From NCBI GenBank assembly GCA_002989075.1, contig PSQN01000011.1, positions 649,131 through 713,130 of the forward strand: a stretch of DNA of 64,000 nucleotides, given 5' to 3'. The DNA comes from Arthonia radiata (lineage: Eukaryota > Ascomycota > Arthoniomycetes > Arthoniales > Arthoniaceae). Positions 1 through 10,260 of the stretch are shown one piece after another (position 1 is the stretch's first letter; each line of letters starts with the position of its first letter). Both the position numbers and the translations under genes were made by a program. Below the pieces are notes generated by a model. That model worked only from the letters and a program-made list of their open reading frames with translations, made no database searches and had not been told where the DNA came from.

Positions 1-694
1 CAGTTTGGCTTACCTTTGGCGAGTTCAGACTCGCGATAGCGGGATAGATCTCCCAGTTGGATAAGTGATCGAAAGCATGAACGCAAAACTTGGTTGTTAG
101 GTGGAGAAGTTTGAGAGCGTAGAGAGTTTTCAGTGAAGAGCACATCTGCGAATATTAGTGGTGCTCCAGGGCCGGTCAGGACCTGTTCCTCACCATCGCC
201 TGAGAACTTGTCCGCGAGTCTCTTTAGAGGCTCGACACCTCCGCAAAGTTCATGCAAGCTCCTGACGTAACTACGATAGAATCTCTGTGATGACTTTATG
301 AATCGAAGGTACTCTGTACCATATTTGCGACGCTCAACGATCTTGGCGTTTCCACCTTCATTGAGCTATGGCGGATGTCAGGACTGCGTGCTAAATGGGC
401 ATTATTATTTACGAACCTTTCGAATCGCAGTACGGAAGTGAGTGTTGGCTTGCAGATGCGCATTCCACAGTTGGTCTTCACACCCCTGTTTCGACGCGCC
501 TTCGAAATCATTCAAGATAAATTTGGCGCACTCAGAGCGAAAGCTGCATGCTGTTAAAAGTGAGTCCCTCGAAGAACTGTTCGGTCAGCATACCTGTCGA
601 GTGCCTGCTGTATAGCTTCACATGTCGGGCGATCTTTCTGTATTTCTACGTCAAGTTGTTCTTGGCTGCGAGCTATCCTAGGCTCTATAAGCAT
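1..694 (-). CDS. EST1/SMG7-like DNA/RNA-binding protein, N-terminal part (runs off left edge)
   Basis: Three exons can be read on the minus strand: about 594-694, 417-543 and 14-365, the last ending at a GTAAG donor at the window edge. Introns are about 50 nt with good signals (a CTGAC branch point before CATAG in the second). The joined frame is open and reads through segments such as SECAKFILNDFEGA, DQLWNAHLQANTHFR, YLRFIKSSQRFYRSY and, at the end, SLIQLGDLSRYRESELAK. The 'GDLSRYRE' block after a helical repeat is the hallmark of the Est1/SMG5-7 14-3-3-like TPR region. The family acts in telomerase recruitment or nonsense-mediated decay, but many fungal members are uncharacterised. The start MLIEP at 694 resembles the conserved N-terminus of fungal homologues and follows an in-frame stop. 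The C-terminal EST1 domain lies outside the window. Confidence 0.8.
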
Positions 695-1149
695 TTAGAC
701 AGACGTAATCTTCTGAAGAAATCCTACTCGACAGCCCCGACTGTGGCATTCATAATGTACGATTGAAACAGAAATATGCATCGCCGAACCTTTAACGCCA
801 GACCTCAGTAATATAAGCCTGTGCGGTCCGTTCCTTCCACTGGACAGACACAGTCGCCAATGGCTGTCTTTGTCTACAATCTCCCTCAGTCTCGTGATAG
901 GACAGCTTAACTCCAACGCTTGACGGACGGATCTTCACGTGAATCCTACGGGTGAGATGGAGCGCAAGTCCGCTCGTTTGCTGCAGTGACGGCCTAGCTG
1001 CAGGTGGAGCTGACTCCCGCGCTAGCGATACTATGATACTTCTTTTGGTAATCGTTCCATCCTCAATGTCGAAGAGCTAGCCGTTCCTGGAGCATCGCAA
1101 ACGAGTACGGCGGACGAACACAACCCGCCTACTGAACAAGCACGAGAGC

Positions 1150-1649
1150 ATGCCTAAGCGTACTCACGAGGAGTTTCAAGACACTGACGATCTTCAGAGC
1201 ACCGGCGATGGGCCAACCAAAGACTTCACATTAGGAGAAGACCCTCCGGTAATTAGCTGTGCATTGCTGTCACGTCCGCCCTTGCTTGGATTGTCAATCG
1301 AATGTCCGGCGTTGTTCCTTCTGTCCTTTGAGCTTCCCAACCGAGTGATACATGCAGATGCACATGATCGAGCGCCACATTGCCGCGACCCATGCTCTCG
1401 GAATGCAAGGGCTTCCAATAGTGAGTGTCGAACATCACCTCTTTGCTTTTCTTCTGCTCCAGGAGCTAACTGCTTGTAGCGGCGTTGCTTTGTACAGAGT
1501 TGCAATGATGTCTTCTTCAACAGAGGCCTAGAGAGAGGCACTTGATACGGAAGCACGACTTCATCGAGGCGTTTGATTTTATTATCTTGAATCATGGGAT
1601 AGAAGGTTCCGCGTGCTGGCTGTACCACCCTGAGGAGGCGAGCAGCTAG
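1150..1649 (+). CDS. Candidate small three-exon gene, unknown product
   Basis: Not recognised. Three phase-0 exons can be joined: 1150-1248 (start MPKRTHEEF), 1358-1420 (MHMIERHIAATHALGMQGLP) and 1524-1649 (starts RPRERHLIRKHDF, ends at TAG), giving about 95 residues. Donors GTAATT and GTGAGT and acceptors ATGCAG and CAACAG frame the exons. A CTAAC branch-like site followed by TTGTAG near 1480 is an equally good second acceptor and would give a shorter C-terminus. No signal peptide or membrane segment is visible. The support is splice signals and preserved phase only; it could be chance. Confidence 0.3.
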
Positions 1650-1757
1650 TGAACATCATAAGGACCTTCAGGGTAAGTCAAATCACTCAACCCGGGATAT
1701 ATTGCACCTTTGCAAGCTCACAGCCTAGCACTCTCCGCTCTGCCAACATCAACCCGA

Positions 1758-2697
1758 TCAAGAAAGGTCGTTAATCGTCTCATACTTCCCGGTGTCCTTC
1801 TTGATCCGTTCCACAGCGCTCTTATACGCTTCGCGCTCCATCAGTCTGTCTCGATACGCCGCCAACTTCGGATACTTCTCTGGTGTCAGCCCCACCTTTG
1901 ACCCCGCCTCCAATGGGAATTGCATTAGAATGTCTGCGCCGGTCAGATGCTTGCCACAGAGGAAGTCCCCATCCGATGTCGCAAGCTGCTCCTCGAGGAA
2001 GGCGAAGTGGGTTTCGAAGTTTCGGGTCAGGAAGGCGGCGTCGATTTTCCCGGCAATGCCTTTAGTAACGGGCTTAATGAAGAACGGGACAGGAGCGTCG
2101 CGGATGCGGCCGATGAACAGCGCGATCATCATGAGTGTCATCAGAGAGCCTTCTGCGTAGTGCCTAGGTCGAATGTCAATGGTCACCCCTCTCACTATCT
2201 CGGAGCGTGTTCCAAATGCCTGGAGGTCGTCCATACAAGGATACCTTCAACTTACATGTAAAACCGATATCTGACCCAGTCCTCCGTCTCACCTCCAATC
2301 ACATTATCCTTCCCCTCCTGCCATCTTTTCGGTATCATCTCTCGCCCAAAGTATTCAGTAATGTACTCCACGATTGCGCCGCTCTCCGCGATCGTCTTGG
2401 GCGGGACGCTTTCATCTTTCGGCTGCACGGTGATGACTGGGCTCTTGCCGAGCGGGTGAACTGCCTTGAGGTCTGGACCAGCAAGCCCGTCGGCGCCGCG
2501 CTTGTGAATCGCGAGCTCGTAGGGGACTTGCAGCTCCTCGAGCAGCCAGAGGATGCGCTGGGAGCGTGACTTGTCGAGCCTGTAGAACGTCAGTCAACTG
2601 GAACTGCTATATGAGTGAGGTACATTAAGAGCGCTCACCAATGCAGGGTGACTTTGGCATCTGGCTTTGCGTCCAGCTTGACCGGTTCGCCAGACAT
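1758..2697 (-). CDS. Glutathione S-transferase, GTT1-like
   Basis: Three exons (2639-2697, 2256-2579, 1758-2163) encode about 262 residues. The N-terminus reads MSGEPVKLDAK, then a thioredoxin-fold start 'VTLHWLDKSRSQRILWLLEE', which is diagnostic of the Gtt1 branch (HWL-x-SR-S-x-R-LLWLLEEL). The G-site signature PLGKSPVI and the 'TIAESGAIVEYI' element (cis-Pro loop and E-S pair) follow. The all-helical C-terminal domain starts at YRFYMHYAEGSLM and carries the TGADILMQFPLEAG segment. Gtt1-type enzymes conjugate glutathione and have peroxidase activity, and in yeast associate with the endoplasmic reticulum. The start at 2697 is the first in-frame ATG that leaves a normal GST N-terminus. Introns are about 59 and 92 nt, and the stop is at 1758. 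Confidence 0.92.
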
Positions 2698-3364
2698 CCT
2701 GACCTTGTCGTGTGTGAAGCCGCGAAAACCTGTATATCTGAGTCGCCGCCAATGCTGACAATACAATGTGATCGGAAAGGAGCTCTGTCTGCACGGAAAG
2801 CTAGAAAAGGGTACCCAGCAGGACACGGCAGAGGTATGCAAGGCACGGAGCATATCTATAGCTTAGAAGCTAGCTCATCCGAGGCTGAGGAAACATGTGA
2901 TGCCAAATATTGCGGCCGAAACATTTGGAATGCAGGTTGCATGCGCGACAATGCTCGTACGGGTATTTACATACCCGACGTCGGAAGTATGTACAAGTTC
3001 GTGAACGGGTAAGATGGAGGAACATCAATATACGAAGAAGAGATGCTTGGAGGGAAGACCATCCACAGCGTCAGCGCGGCTGCTGACTAATCCATCCAGG
3101 ATCAAAGAGGTCGTTCGCAGTCTCCACATTAGGAGCAGAGTTAGGACAGAAATACAATCGAGGTCGACGTTCAACGTGCGCCCGGACCACGGCCACCGCC
3201 TCAAGGAGGCGGTGGCCGCTGAGGATTTGGAATGCTGTTTCGATTCTGCGTCTGTCTCAGTGCGTGATCGTGCGCGCACGCTCAGCAAGCAAAGCCACCG
3301 CATACGTCCATAGCCTGCATCCTCTCCGGGGGTAGGTCCGCTCGACCCTTCCAGCTTCACCACT
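2698..3364. other. Intergenic stretch between GST start and RPS5 stop
   Basis: No open frame with recognisable protein or splice logic is seen. A short hyphenated inverted repeat (CGGGTAT / ATACCCG separated by a few bases) lies near 2959-2979. The region should contain the GST promoter and the RPS5 3' end. Moderately long open frames here do not resemble proteins. Confidence 0.4.
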
Positions 3365-4414
3365 CTATCTGTTGCTCTTCGCCACACGCTCCAACTCGTC
3401 CTTCTTCTTGATCGCGTAGCTGTTGCTGCTGCCCTTCGCGGCGTTGATCAGCTCTTCCGCCAGACACTCCGCAATGCTCTTAACGTTCCTGAAGGCAGCC
3501 TCACGTGCGCCGATGGTGAGAAGTGCGATGGCCTGGTTCACTCTTCGCAGCGGCGACACATCGACGGCTTGTCGGCGGACGGTACCGGCGGAACCGATAC
3601 GAGTGGAGTCTTCGCGGGGACCGCAGTTGACGATGGCGTCGACGGCGACTTGAATGGGGTTCGTGTCGGTTGTGATGTGGATCTGAGAGACGCATCGTCA
3701 GCCACTGATCTGCTTTGATGGGATCACTCTTCTGGATTCGCAACGCTCTATGCTAGCGGCGATTTAGGAATGCAGAGAATGATGGTTGAACGTACGATCT
3801 CGAAAGCGTGCCCAACGATTCGTACAGCCATGAGCTTCTTGCCGTTGTTGCGACCGTTCATCATGAGGGAGTTGGTGAGACGCTCGATGATTGGGCATTG
3901 AGCCTTGCGGAACCGCTTGACGGCATAGCGACCAGCGGAATGTGATGTGTAGACAGGCGTGCGGATTTGAATGTAATCGCTAGAGGTAGGATTGTTAGTA
4001 TGCGTCCTTCAGCAAGTCTCGCACTCTAGTGCTAGCTTTCATCTCCCTCATCGAACCACTTGGCCACATTTGTTTTCACAATCGTATGTGCCAGCGTATT
4101 GGCCGCCCTGTCTTTGCGCCCTTCGCCATAGCGTTCGATCACAGTGCAGAAGTCTGACTGTAATTCATGCTCAACTCGGAGACTCCTCTCTCCAGACAAA
4201 GAACGACGCCCATGTTCACCAGCTCTTTTCCCAGACCATTCACCGCCGTGTCAAAAGGTATCTACACTCACGTCAAAGAGATATCCCTGATCTCGACATC
4301 CTCATAACTCCACTTGTTGAACAGCTTGATGCTGCCAATCTCATTCGTGACCTCCTTCGGCAGAATGCTCGTTGCCGACGGGTTCTCGACGAGCACTTCG
4401 CCGCTGTCGGACAT
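3365..4414 (-). CDS. RPS5: 40S ribosomal protein S5 (uS7)
   Basis: Exons 4272-4414, 3796-3979 and 3365-3682 give 214 residues, the normal length for eukaryotic uS7. Visible blocks are [20 protein letters not shown]-type text after the N-terminus, [77 protein letters not shown] and the invariant C-terminus [16 protein letters not shown]. The protein binds the 3' major domain of 18S rRNA in the small-subunit head near the E site. Start at 4414 (MSDSGEV) matches fungal homologues; an in-frame upstream ATG at 4504 would add 30 residues. The first intron is unusually long for this window (292 nt). The gene is divergent from RPS25 with 266 bp between the starts. Confidence 0.97.
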
Positions 4415-4680
4415 CTTGACAAGTGGTTTCGTCAGATGTGGGTAGTCCAAGTTATGTCGTCGTGGTGCTGCGTTCGGCGTAAAATCTGCGATCTCAACGC
4501 TCAAGCGAGTCCGTGAGGGGCGCCAAGACGCGCCTGGGCAGACAAATTTTAGGGCTTTGTGGGTCGAAACCCTAGGGTTGTCTGCCCTGGAGCAACGCGC
4601 CGACCCCTCTTACGAAACGACGTCTTTGACTCCGTCTTGACGTTGCAGCCAGTCAACCAGCACAAGTCTCATCAATCAAT
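4415..4680. promoter_or_regulatory. Shared RPS5/RPS25 promoter with palindromic telomere-box
   Basis: The 266 bp between two divergent ribosomal protein genes contains a perfect palindrome AACCCTAGGGTT at 4568-4579 and a second TTAGGG-type element at 4549-4556 (TTAGGGCT). ACCCTA/TTAGGG boxes are known binding sites for Tbf1-type Myb factors and drive ribosomal protein genes in several fungi; plant ribosomal genes use a similar telo-box. The palindrome could seat two such factors facing the two genes. Function here is inferred from motif and position. Confidence 0.6.
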
Positions 4681-5180
4681 ATGGCAGCAGCAGCAGGCGG
4701 CAAGAAGCAAAAGAAGAAGTGGTCAAAGGGCAAGGGTCAGTAATCATCGCCAGTCTCAACATTGTGTTCTCCTACTCCAGCACGAACGACTGCGCCCGTT
4801 CTTTGTCAAGAGAACCATTATGGCCGCAACCGCAAGAACGGTCTCGCACGCGCTGCAAAATGAGGAGATACACGAAGCATAGCTGACAGACCCGCACAGT
4901 CAAGGACAAGGCGAACCACGCCGTCGTCATCGACAAGTCCATCCAAGAGAAACTCAACAAAGACGTCCAATCCTACCGCCTCATCACAGTCGCCACCCTT
5001 GTCGATCGCTTGAAGATCAATGGATCGATTGCGCGCAAGGCGCTGAAGGATCTGGAGGCGGAGGGCAAGATCAAGCCGGTTGTGCATCATGCAAGATTGG
5101 TGGTGTACAGTACGTTTATCCGTATCCACTTGGAAATGACATGTACTTACATCCATACAGCGAGAGCGGGCGCCGAGTAG
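4681..5180 (+). CDS. RPS25: 40S ribosomal protein S25 (eS25)
   Basis: Exons 4681-4735, 4900-5109 and 5161-5180 give 94 residues, typical for eS25. The lysine-rich N-terminus (MAAAAGGKKQKKKWSKGK) leads into KVKDKANHAVVIDKSIQEKL, SYRLITVATLVDRLKINGSI, ARKALKDLEAEGKIKPVVHH and ends in TRAGAE. The second intron has a CTGAC branch point before CACAG. The final exon encodes only six residues. eS25 sits in the 40S head and is needed for some IRES-driven initiation. It shares the promoter region with RPS5. Confidence 0.96.
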
Positions 5181-5556
5181 ATGAGTTGAGATGTCGAGGA
5201 TGGAGTCAGTGGCGGAAAGCGAGGTGAAGGGCGTCAGGTCGACTGCAACGAATCTTCGACGCAAGTAACGGCATTCAGTCAATTGAAAAAACGCTTCGTC
5301 ACCAACGAACTTCGTGCCGGTGTACTGCCACAATATCTGCGATGCTGCTACACCTGCAAAGGTCTCTTCGTTTTGCTACTGCTCAGCTTTGTAGGAAAGC
5401 TCGGGGAGGGTTTTGAAACCGCTTTGATTAGTGAAGCCAATGCGGATTCCATTCGATGAGCATGCAGTCATTCACAATAGGCTATTCTGTATACTGTGCG
5501 TAGTGTCTACACATAGCATGCATGCACTGCACATCTCTTCACAACAAACATCCCAT

Positions 5557-6740
5557 CTACTCATTCGAATCCCTCAACGCCTCATTAGCCTCCTCAATAT
5601 TCTCTGCGCCCCTCTCCGCCTTCTTCCCCTTCTTCTTCCCTCCCTCCCCGGGCTCCGCAACTGGCATCCCCTCCCTCATCCCCGCCTGACTCTTATCCCT
5701 CCGCTGCATCATATTCAACCCCACACTCCCATCCTTACTCCCCATCGCCTTCATCGCCTCCCCCAGACTCTCCGCCAGCGGCGGCCGCTGCTTCAACGCG
5801 GCCTCGCAAAACGTCAGGTTCTTCCACAGTTTCTCATTCTCCTCGTCCACGCCCAGCACCCGCCCGACCACCGGGTACTCCTTCTTCGCGAACATGGCCT
5901 CCCACGTCTTCACCTGCGCGCGTACCCGCTCCCGCGCCTTCTCGTACGCCTCTTCGCGCATCAATCTGCTCTTCCTGCGTCCGATCTTCTTCTGCACTTG
6001 GTCGATCAACGCGCGCATGCCCATGCCTTCCATCACTTCGCCTTCTGCGATTTCATTCAGTTCTGGGTCGAGATCTTTGCCCTCCTCCTTGCTGTGCAGT
6101 TTCTGAGACAGCCAGAGCGGGACGTAGACCTCTTCCACGCCGCCGAAGTAGGGGACCAGGTCGTGCTGCGGATCGAAACATGTGGTGATGTAGGAGCGTG
6201 AGGCGTCTTTCGCGGCGAGGGAGCTGTACATGCCGCCGACGCCGTAGACGTGCGGGGAGGCGGAGACGTCGTAGATTGTGCGATTGAGGGCGAGGAGGAT
6301 GGGTTTGGCGGGGTCGGAGCCGTCGTACGCGGCGAGGTCGGCGTTGGTTAGTTCGAGGGGGGAGGTCTGTTGGCATTGTGAGTGGGTGATTGCATGCTTG
6401 GATAGTCTGGTGGATGGGCAACGAGAACGTGGTTGCTAGAGAACGTGTGCTAGGGAATGGGGGGTTTACATACCATATAAGCCTTAATCATCTTCGGCTT
6501 CGTCCACCACGGCCTCTTCGCATTCCAGATGAAGGACTGCCCACGCGTCACGAAGTAGCTAGCAATGACGCTGACAAGCAGAAGCGCAGTCAACAGTCTC
6601 AAGCCATCGAGGACGCCGGACGAAGAGGACTCGGCGCTTTTGCTTGAGGCATCCTTCTTCTTGTCATCTTGTTTCTTGCTGACGCTGGGGTCCTCGTATT
6701 TGGCGTTGACGCGCCGGCGGAGGTCGGAGTCTTCGGTCAT
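5557..6740 (-). CDS. Membrane-associated cytochrome-b5-like heme/steroid-binding protein (MAPR/Dap1 type)
   Basis: Two phase-0 exons (6474-6740 and 5557-6366) give about 358 residues. The N-terminal part is charged, followed by one membrane segment (GLRLLTALLLVSVIASYFV). The cytochrome-b5-like domain then runs from ELTNADLAAYDGSDPAKPIL through ALNRTIYDVSASPHVYG and ends near YFGGVEEVYVPLW. The b5 fold lacks the His-His pair of true cytochrome b5 and fits the MAPR family (Dap1/PGRMC), which binds heme through tyrosine and supports P450 enzymes in sterol synthesis. The C-terminal third is charged and helical, ending with a Lys-rich stretch and EEANEALRDSNE. It is longer than Dap1, so it may be a paralogue with a different role. 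The intron is about 107 nt. Confidence 0.85.
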
Positions 6741-7142
6741 GACTGTGGTGTTTGGGCCATATGCTTGCGAACTACCAATTTGGTCTAAAAGACAGAGTTG
6801 GCAGGTAGGAGACGTGGTTTAAGCATAGAAACAAGCTTGGGCTTGCGTGGGGCTGAACCCAGTCAGCCTCCACGTCATTGGTGGTCTGCTTTTGGACCGA
6901 GGAGCTGGGTTTGGAGATGTTCTTCCTCGGAGACTTCAGATAAGTAGGTAGCTACATCTTGAATCCATATGGACAACTTGGATGGCTGAGTCCCAGCTAT
7001 GTATTCGCTTCGGAGAAATACAGTACAGTCCAGATTCTGATATATGCACACTCAGATAGGGATATCCAACGCCCAATCGCCAATGAGCCAGCCCTCTCAG
7101 AGCGACATAACGACTAGCAGTCCGCTTTTCGACGCCCCTCCC
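6741..7142. other. Intergenic, 5' of MAPR gene and 3' of GTR2
   Basis: About 400 bases with no coding signal on either strand. It should hold the MAPR promoter and the GTR2 3' untranslated region. No motif stood out. Confidence 0.4.
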
Positions 7143-8345
7143 TCACGCATCCTCCAATACCTCCGCCAACGCTCTCTGAAAGGCGCTCATGTTGTAATCA
7201 ATCACCGCCTTTCTCTCCCCAGGCGCATCCTCGCCCATGATGCACACCAACGCCAGATACCCATTCACCTCCCTCAGATACAAATACCCACACCCCTTCT
7301 TCTCCATCGTGATCAAACTCTCCGCTTCATTATTCCCCAGTTCTTCCTCTACTCCACCAGTGGGCCCATCCCACCCATAAATCTCACTCAAATCCACAAC
7401 CACATCAATATAATCCGAGCACGTCTCATACGCCGTCATATCCCCCGGCGACGTATCGCTCGCGATATAAATCTTGCTCTGCACATCAAACAAATACGCT
7501 TTCTCAATCCGCGAGTTACTACACAGTGTATTCAACAGACTCTCCAGCGCCGGCAACTGCACTATCAACTTCTGCACGACCTTACTCATCGCTTCAAAAA
7601 TACTGTGGTCGTAAATACTCGTCTGGTAGAACGTCACGCTCCCGCTGTCGAGGTTGCGGTCCGTGAGATCGTCCTGGATGTGTTGCTGGATGTCGCGGAA
7701 GATGTCGGCGCGGAAGTCCTCGGAGAGGCCGTCGACCTTGTGCACGAAGACTTCGATGTGGATGTGGGGGTAGGTCTGCGCAAGGAAGGTGATGGTGCTG
7801 ATGAGGCGTTCGATGGCGTCGAAGTACTCGTCTTGCGCGTCGATGATGTAGATGACGGAGCCGACGGGGGCGAGGATCGTGGTGAGGTTCGGGATGGTGG
7901 GGAGGTCGAGCTGTGAGGGGAAGTCCCAGACTTGGAAGTCGAGGAGGGAGCTACCGATGAGATTAGAGAGGATTGTGGGAGGGTGATCGGAAAGGGTTCA
8001 CTGACTGCATGGAATCTTTCGTGATGGCTGTGGTGGTTTCAAGATATAGTGTCTCGCTGGGCGGGAGCTTATGGAAGACGACGCTGGCGATGGAAGACTT
8101 GCCGCTTCTATTTGAATCGTCAGACGTTGCTGATGTGCTTTAGTAGTGTTATGACATACCTTCTAAGCCCCATCAGCAGCAGTCTCGGCTTGCTCTGCCC
8201 TCTGAAGATACCGCCATTGCTGTCGGGAGCCAACACAAGACCACTATCCGCTCTGCGACGTGGAAAGGAACTCTATTGCTGGTCAGCGCTGGTTGTCCCG
8301 GTGGAGGTGGTTGTGAACGCTTTCAACAGATTGATCAGAGAACAT
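7143..8345 (-). CDS. GTR2: Rag-family GTPase Gtr2 (RagC/D)
   Basis: Exons 7143-7950, 8006-8107 and about 8160-8272 are clear, with a short first exon less certain. Readable blocks are KPRLLLMGLRRSGKSSI (P-loop), HKLPPSETLYLETT (switch I), FQVWDFP (DxxG replaced, as in RagC), VIYIIDAQDEYFDAI, VFVHKVDGLSEDF (HKxD base recognition), FYQTSIYDHSIFEA and the roadblock-fold C-terminus KAYLFDVQSKIYIASD to EVNGYLALVCIMG. RagC/Gtr2 pairs with Gtr1 on the vacuole to signal amino-acid sufficiency to TORC1. The N-terminus is uncertain: exon 3 opens after an AATAG acceptor near 8272, and the best ATG (MFSDQS) is at 8345 but needs a weak donor. The true start may lie slightly upstream. Confidence 0.88.
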
Positions 8346-9388
8346 GATCTGGGCTTGCGCAATATCTAGGGGAGACTATAACGAACAAGAAGGTTATAAT
8401 ATGACAGAAGTCTGAAGCCGGGTTACAGACTCCGATTTTGCTGCACATCACTTCGTGGCTGATACAGCAGCTTGTAGCAGAACACTTTCAGGACTGATCA
8501 GACTGAAGACAGGGTGTGCGACAGGGAGGTACACGTCCTCGGCACTGATCCGCACTCTACGCTTACAAGACCTCCCAAGTGCCAAGTCAAATGATAGCTT
8601 TTGATGTCTCAAAAAGGGGGCTGCAAGGCCATGGGAATGGAAAGGTCGAAGTAGGACACCTCGAAACTCACCTCCATGGTGGCTCTTGACTTTTCAGGTG
8701 GCTATGACCTATCTTCTCAGGTCGAAATGATACAGACAATCATGGCCAGCGATTTGAGTATTTGCAATAATCCGAAGCATTTCATGACTTTGCAAACGGT
8801 GATAGTGTAGTACTGTGGGCGGCTTCGAGCCATCGAGGTCCCCTTGACGCTTATGCAAAGACTCTCACAGCCTCTCTTTCAGTCTTCAAACATTGGATAC
8901 AGAATACTGTGTGACCTTGGCGCCTTGGAAGTCCAGGTTGCAGGGCGCTGTAAGGCCTCCAATCCTCTCGGCCGAGACAAAGCAGCTATCTCGAGTCCCA
9001 AATTGGTCTAGCGCACATCTCCTCGTCTTACAGCATGCCCAGATCTCCTCTGCAACAGAAGAGTCAGCCAAGCAAAACGCCCATGCGTAAAATGTCAATA
9101 CATGAAACGTGAAAGTTCAATGAATAAGACGCCAATATACCAAGATAACCACCTCATGCACCACCTCCCTCACCGCCTCACTCCCCGTCAAATGAGACCC
9201 TCCCTCCCGTACACAACTAAGACACATGCCCAGCCCACACAAGACGGATACATGCATCACCAAGAAACTCTTCACCGCTGCGTGATCTGTTTCCAAGCAC
9301 ATAACTCCCTATAAGTGCGCCCATCGTAGACTCTCTACAGTAGGACCCTTTCCAACCCACTTAACTTCCATACCGTTTCAGAACAACC
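8346..9388. other. Intergenic, about 1 kb, no gene recognised
   Basis: Both strands were read. The only open frames are short and lack splice context or protein character. The segment lies between the GTR2 5' end and the secreted-peptide gene at 9389 and should contain both promoters. Confidence 0.4.
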
Positions 9389-10001
9389 ATGAACCTCACC
9401 ATCCTCACCCTCTTGCCCATCCTCACCATCCTCACAACAACCCTCGCCACCCCACCCTCAAACCCCCGCTCCCCACAACTCTCCAACGCAGAATGTCAGA
9501 GACGCTATGGACCGTATGAGGTGTACACGGGTTCTTGTAGTGATGCGCGTGCGTGCCCTTCTCTCTTGTTCGACCAGTGTCCTTTGTTTCTTACCCCAGC
9601 TTGCTTACCCCAGCTTGCTTACCCCAGCTTGCTTACCCCAGCTTGCTTACCCCAGCTTTCTTACCCCAGCACGGTGTCAAAGCCGCTGATACGTAATGTG
9701 TCTAATGGTTTGCAAAGAGCTGACATGAATAGGCTGTGGCGCCATCGCAAAGAAGTGCAGGACGGGGTTGAGCTGCGTGCGTTATCCGTGTGAGTTTCCC
9801 ACTTTCAAGAAGATGGGGGATGTGGAGGGTGAGTGGAAGAGTGGGAGATGTGGAGGGTGAGGGTAAGAATGTTATATGAGAGTAGGTGTGGGAGTTTGAT
9901 GAACGGGGGATGTATGCCAGTGGTGATGAGTGTTTGATCACGGGCTGACGGGTACAGCGTTCGCCTGTCCGCCGGAGGGGTGCGTGTGCAGTCCTCTTTG
10001 A
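9389..10001 (+). CDS. Small secreted cysteine-rich protein, three exons (86 aa)
   Basis: Exons 9389-9548, 9733-9789 and 9958-10001 join in frame. Donors are GTGCGT and GTGAGT. The acceptors are AATAG, after a GCTGACATG branch site, and GTACAG, after GGGCTGACG. The product starts with a strong signal peptide (MNLTILTLLPILTILTTTLA), and the mature part has eight cysteines spaced C-x13-C-x4-C-x6-C-x5-C-x7-C-x4-C-x-C, ending CVCSPL. No known domain is recognised. The C-x4-C-x-C tail matches the tail of the three paralogues at 33-37 kb, so distant kinship is likely. Such proteins are usually secreted with all cysteines in disulfides and include effectors and antimicrobial peptides; the role here is unknown. 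The first intron holds a minisatellite. Confidence 0.72.
9590..9670 (+). repeat. 14-nt minisatellite inside an intron, six units
   Basis: The unit CTTACCCCAGCTTG recurs at 14-nt spacing from 9590 (starts 9590, 9604, 9618, 9632, 9646, 9660), the last units slightly diverged. It lies wholly within the first intron of the secreted-peptide gene. Each unit carries a pyrimidine-CCCAG string resembling a 3' splice site. Confidence 0.9.
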
Positions 10002-10260
10002 GCGCTGGAGTGGACAGCCGTGAGGGAATGGCCGAGGGCGTTTGTCTGGCAGTGCGTGGGACGATAAGAAGGTGAACGGTACCAAATTGACAGTAATGGG
10101 GAAAGCATGCGGGCCGGACACGATGGCATCAGCAATAAGGAAACGAAGGAACACCTTGGCATTTGCATCGATTTCATTACAGCCCCCTTCCATTTCCCTC
10201 CACATTTCCTCACGTCCACGTACAGCGCTGCCCCCACAAGCGGCTATTCCATATGAAACC

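Noticed and set aside
3980-4271. Possible box C/D snoRNA in the long RPS5 intron
   Set aside because: Long introns of ribosomal genes often host snoRNAs, but no RTGATGA box with a properly spaced CTGA was found on the sense strand.
5431-6201. Long plus-strand open frame of 256 codons
   Set aside because: It is the mirror of the MAPR coding exon on the minus strand; His/Leu/Pro-rich text without protein character.
7044-7916. Plus-strand open frame of 290 codons
   Set aside because: Antisense to the well-supported GTR2 exons; low-complexity Val/Asp/Glu text at the end is a codon-bias artefact.
9702-10237. Minus-strand open frames near 10 kb
   Set aside because: They overlap the three-exon secreted-peptide gene on the other strand and have no protein character.
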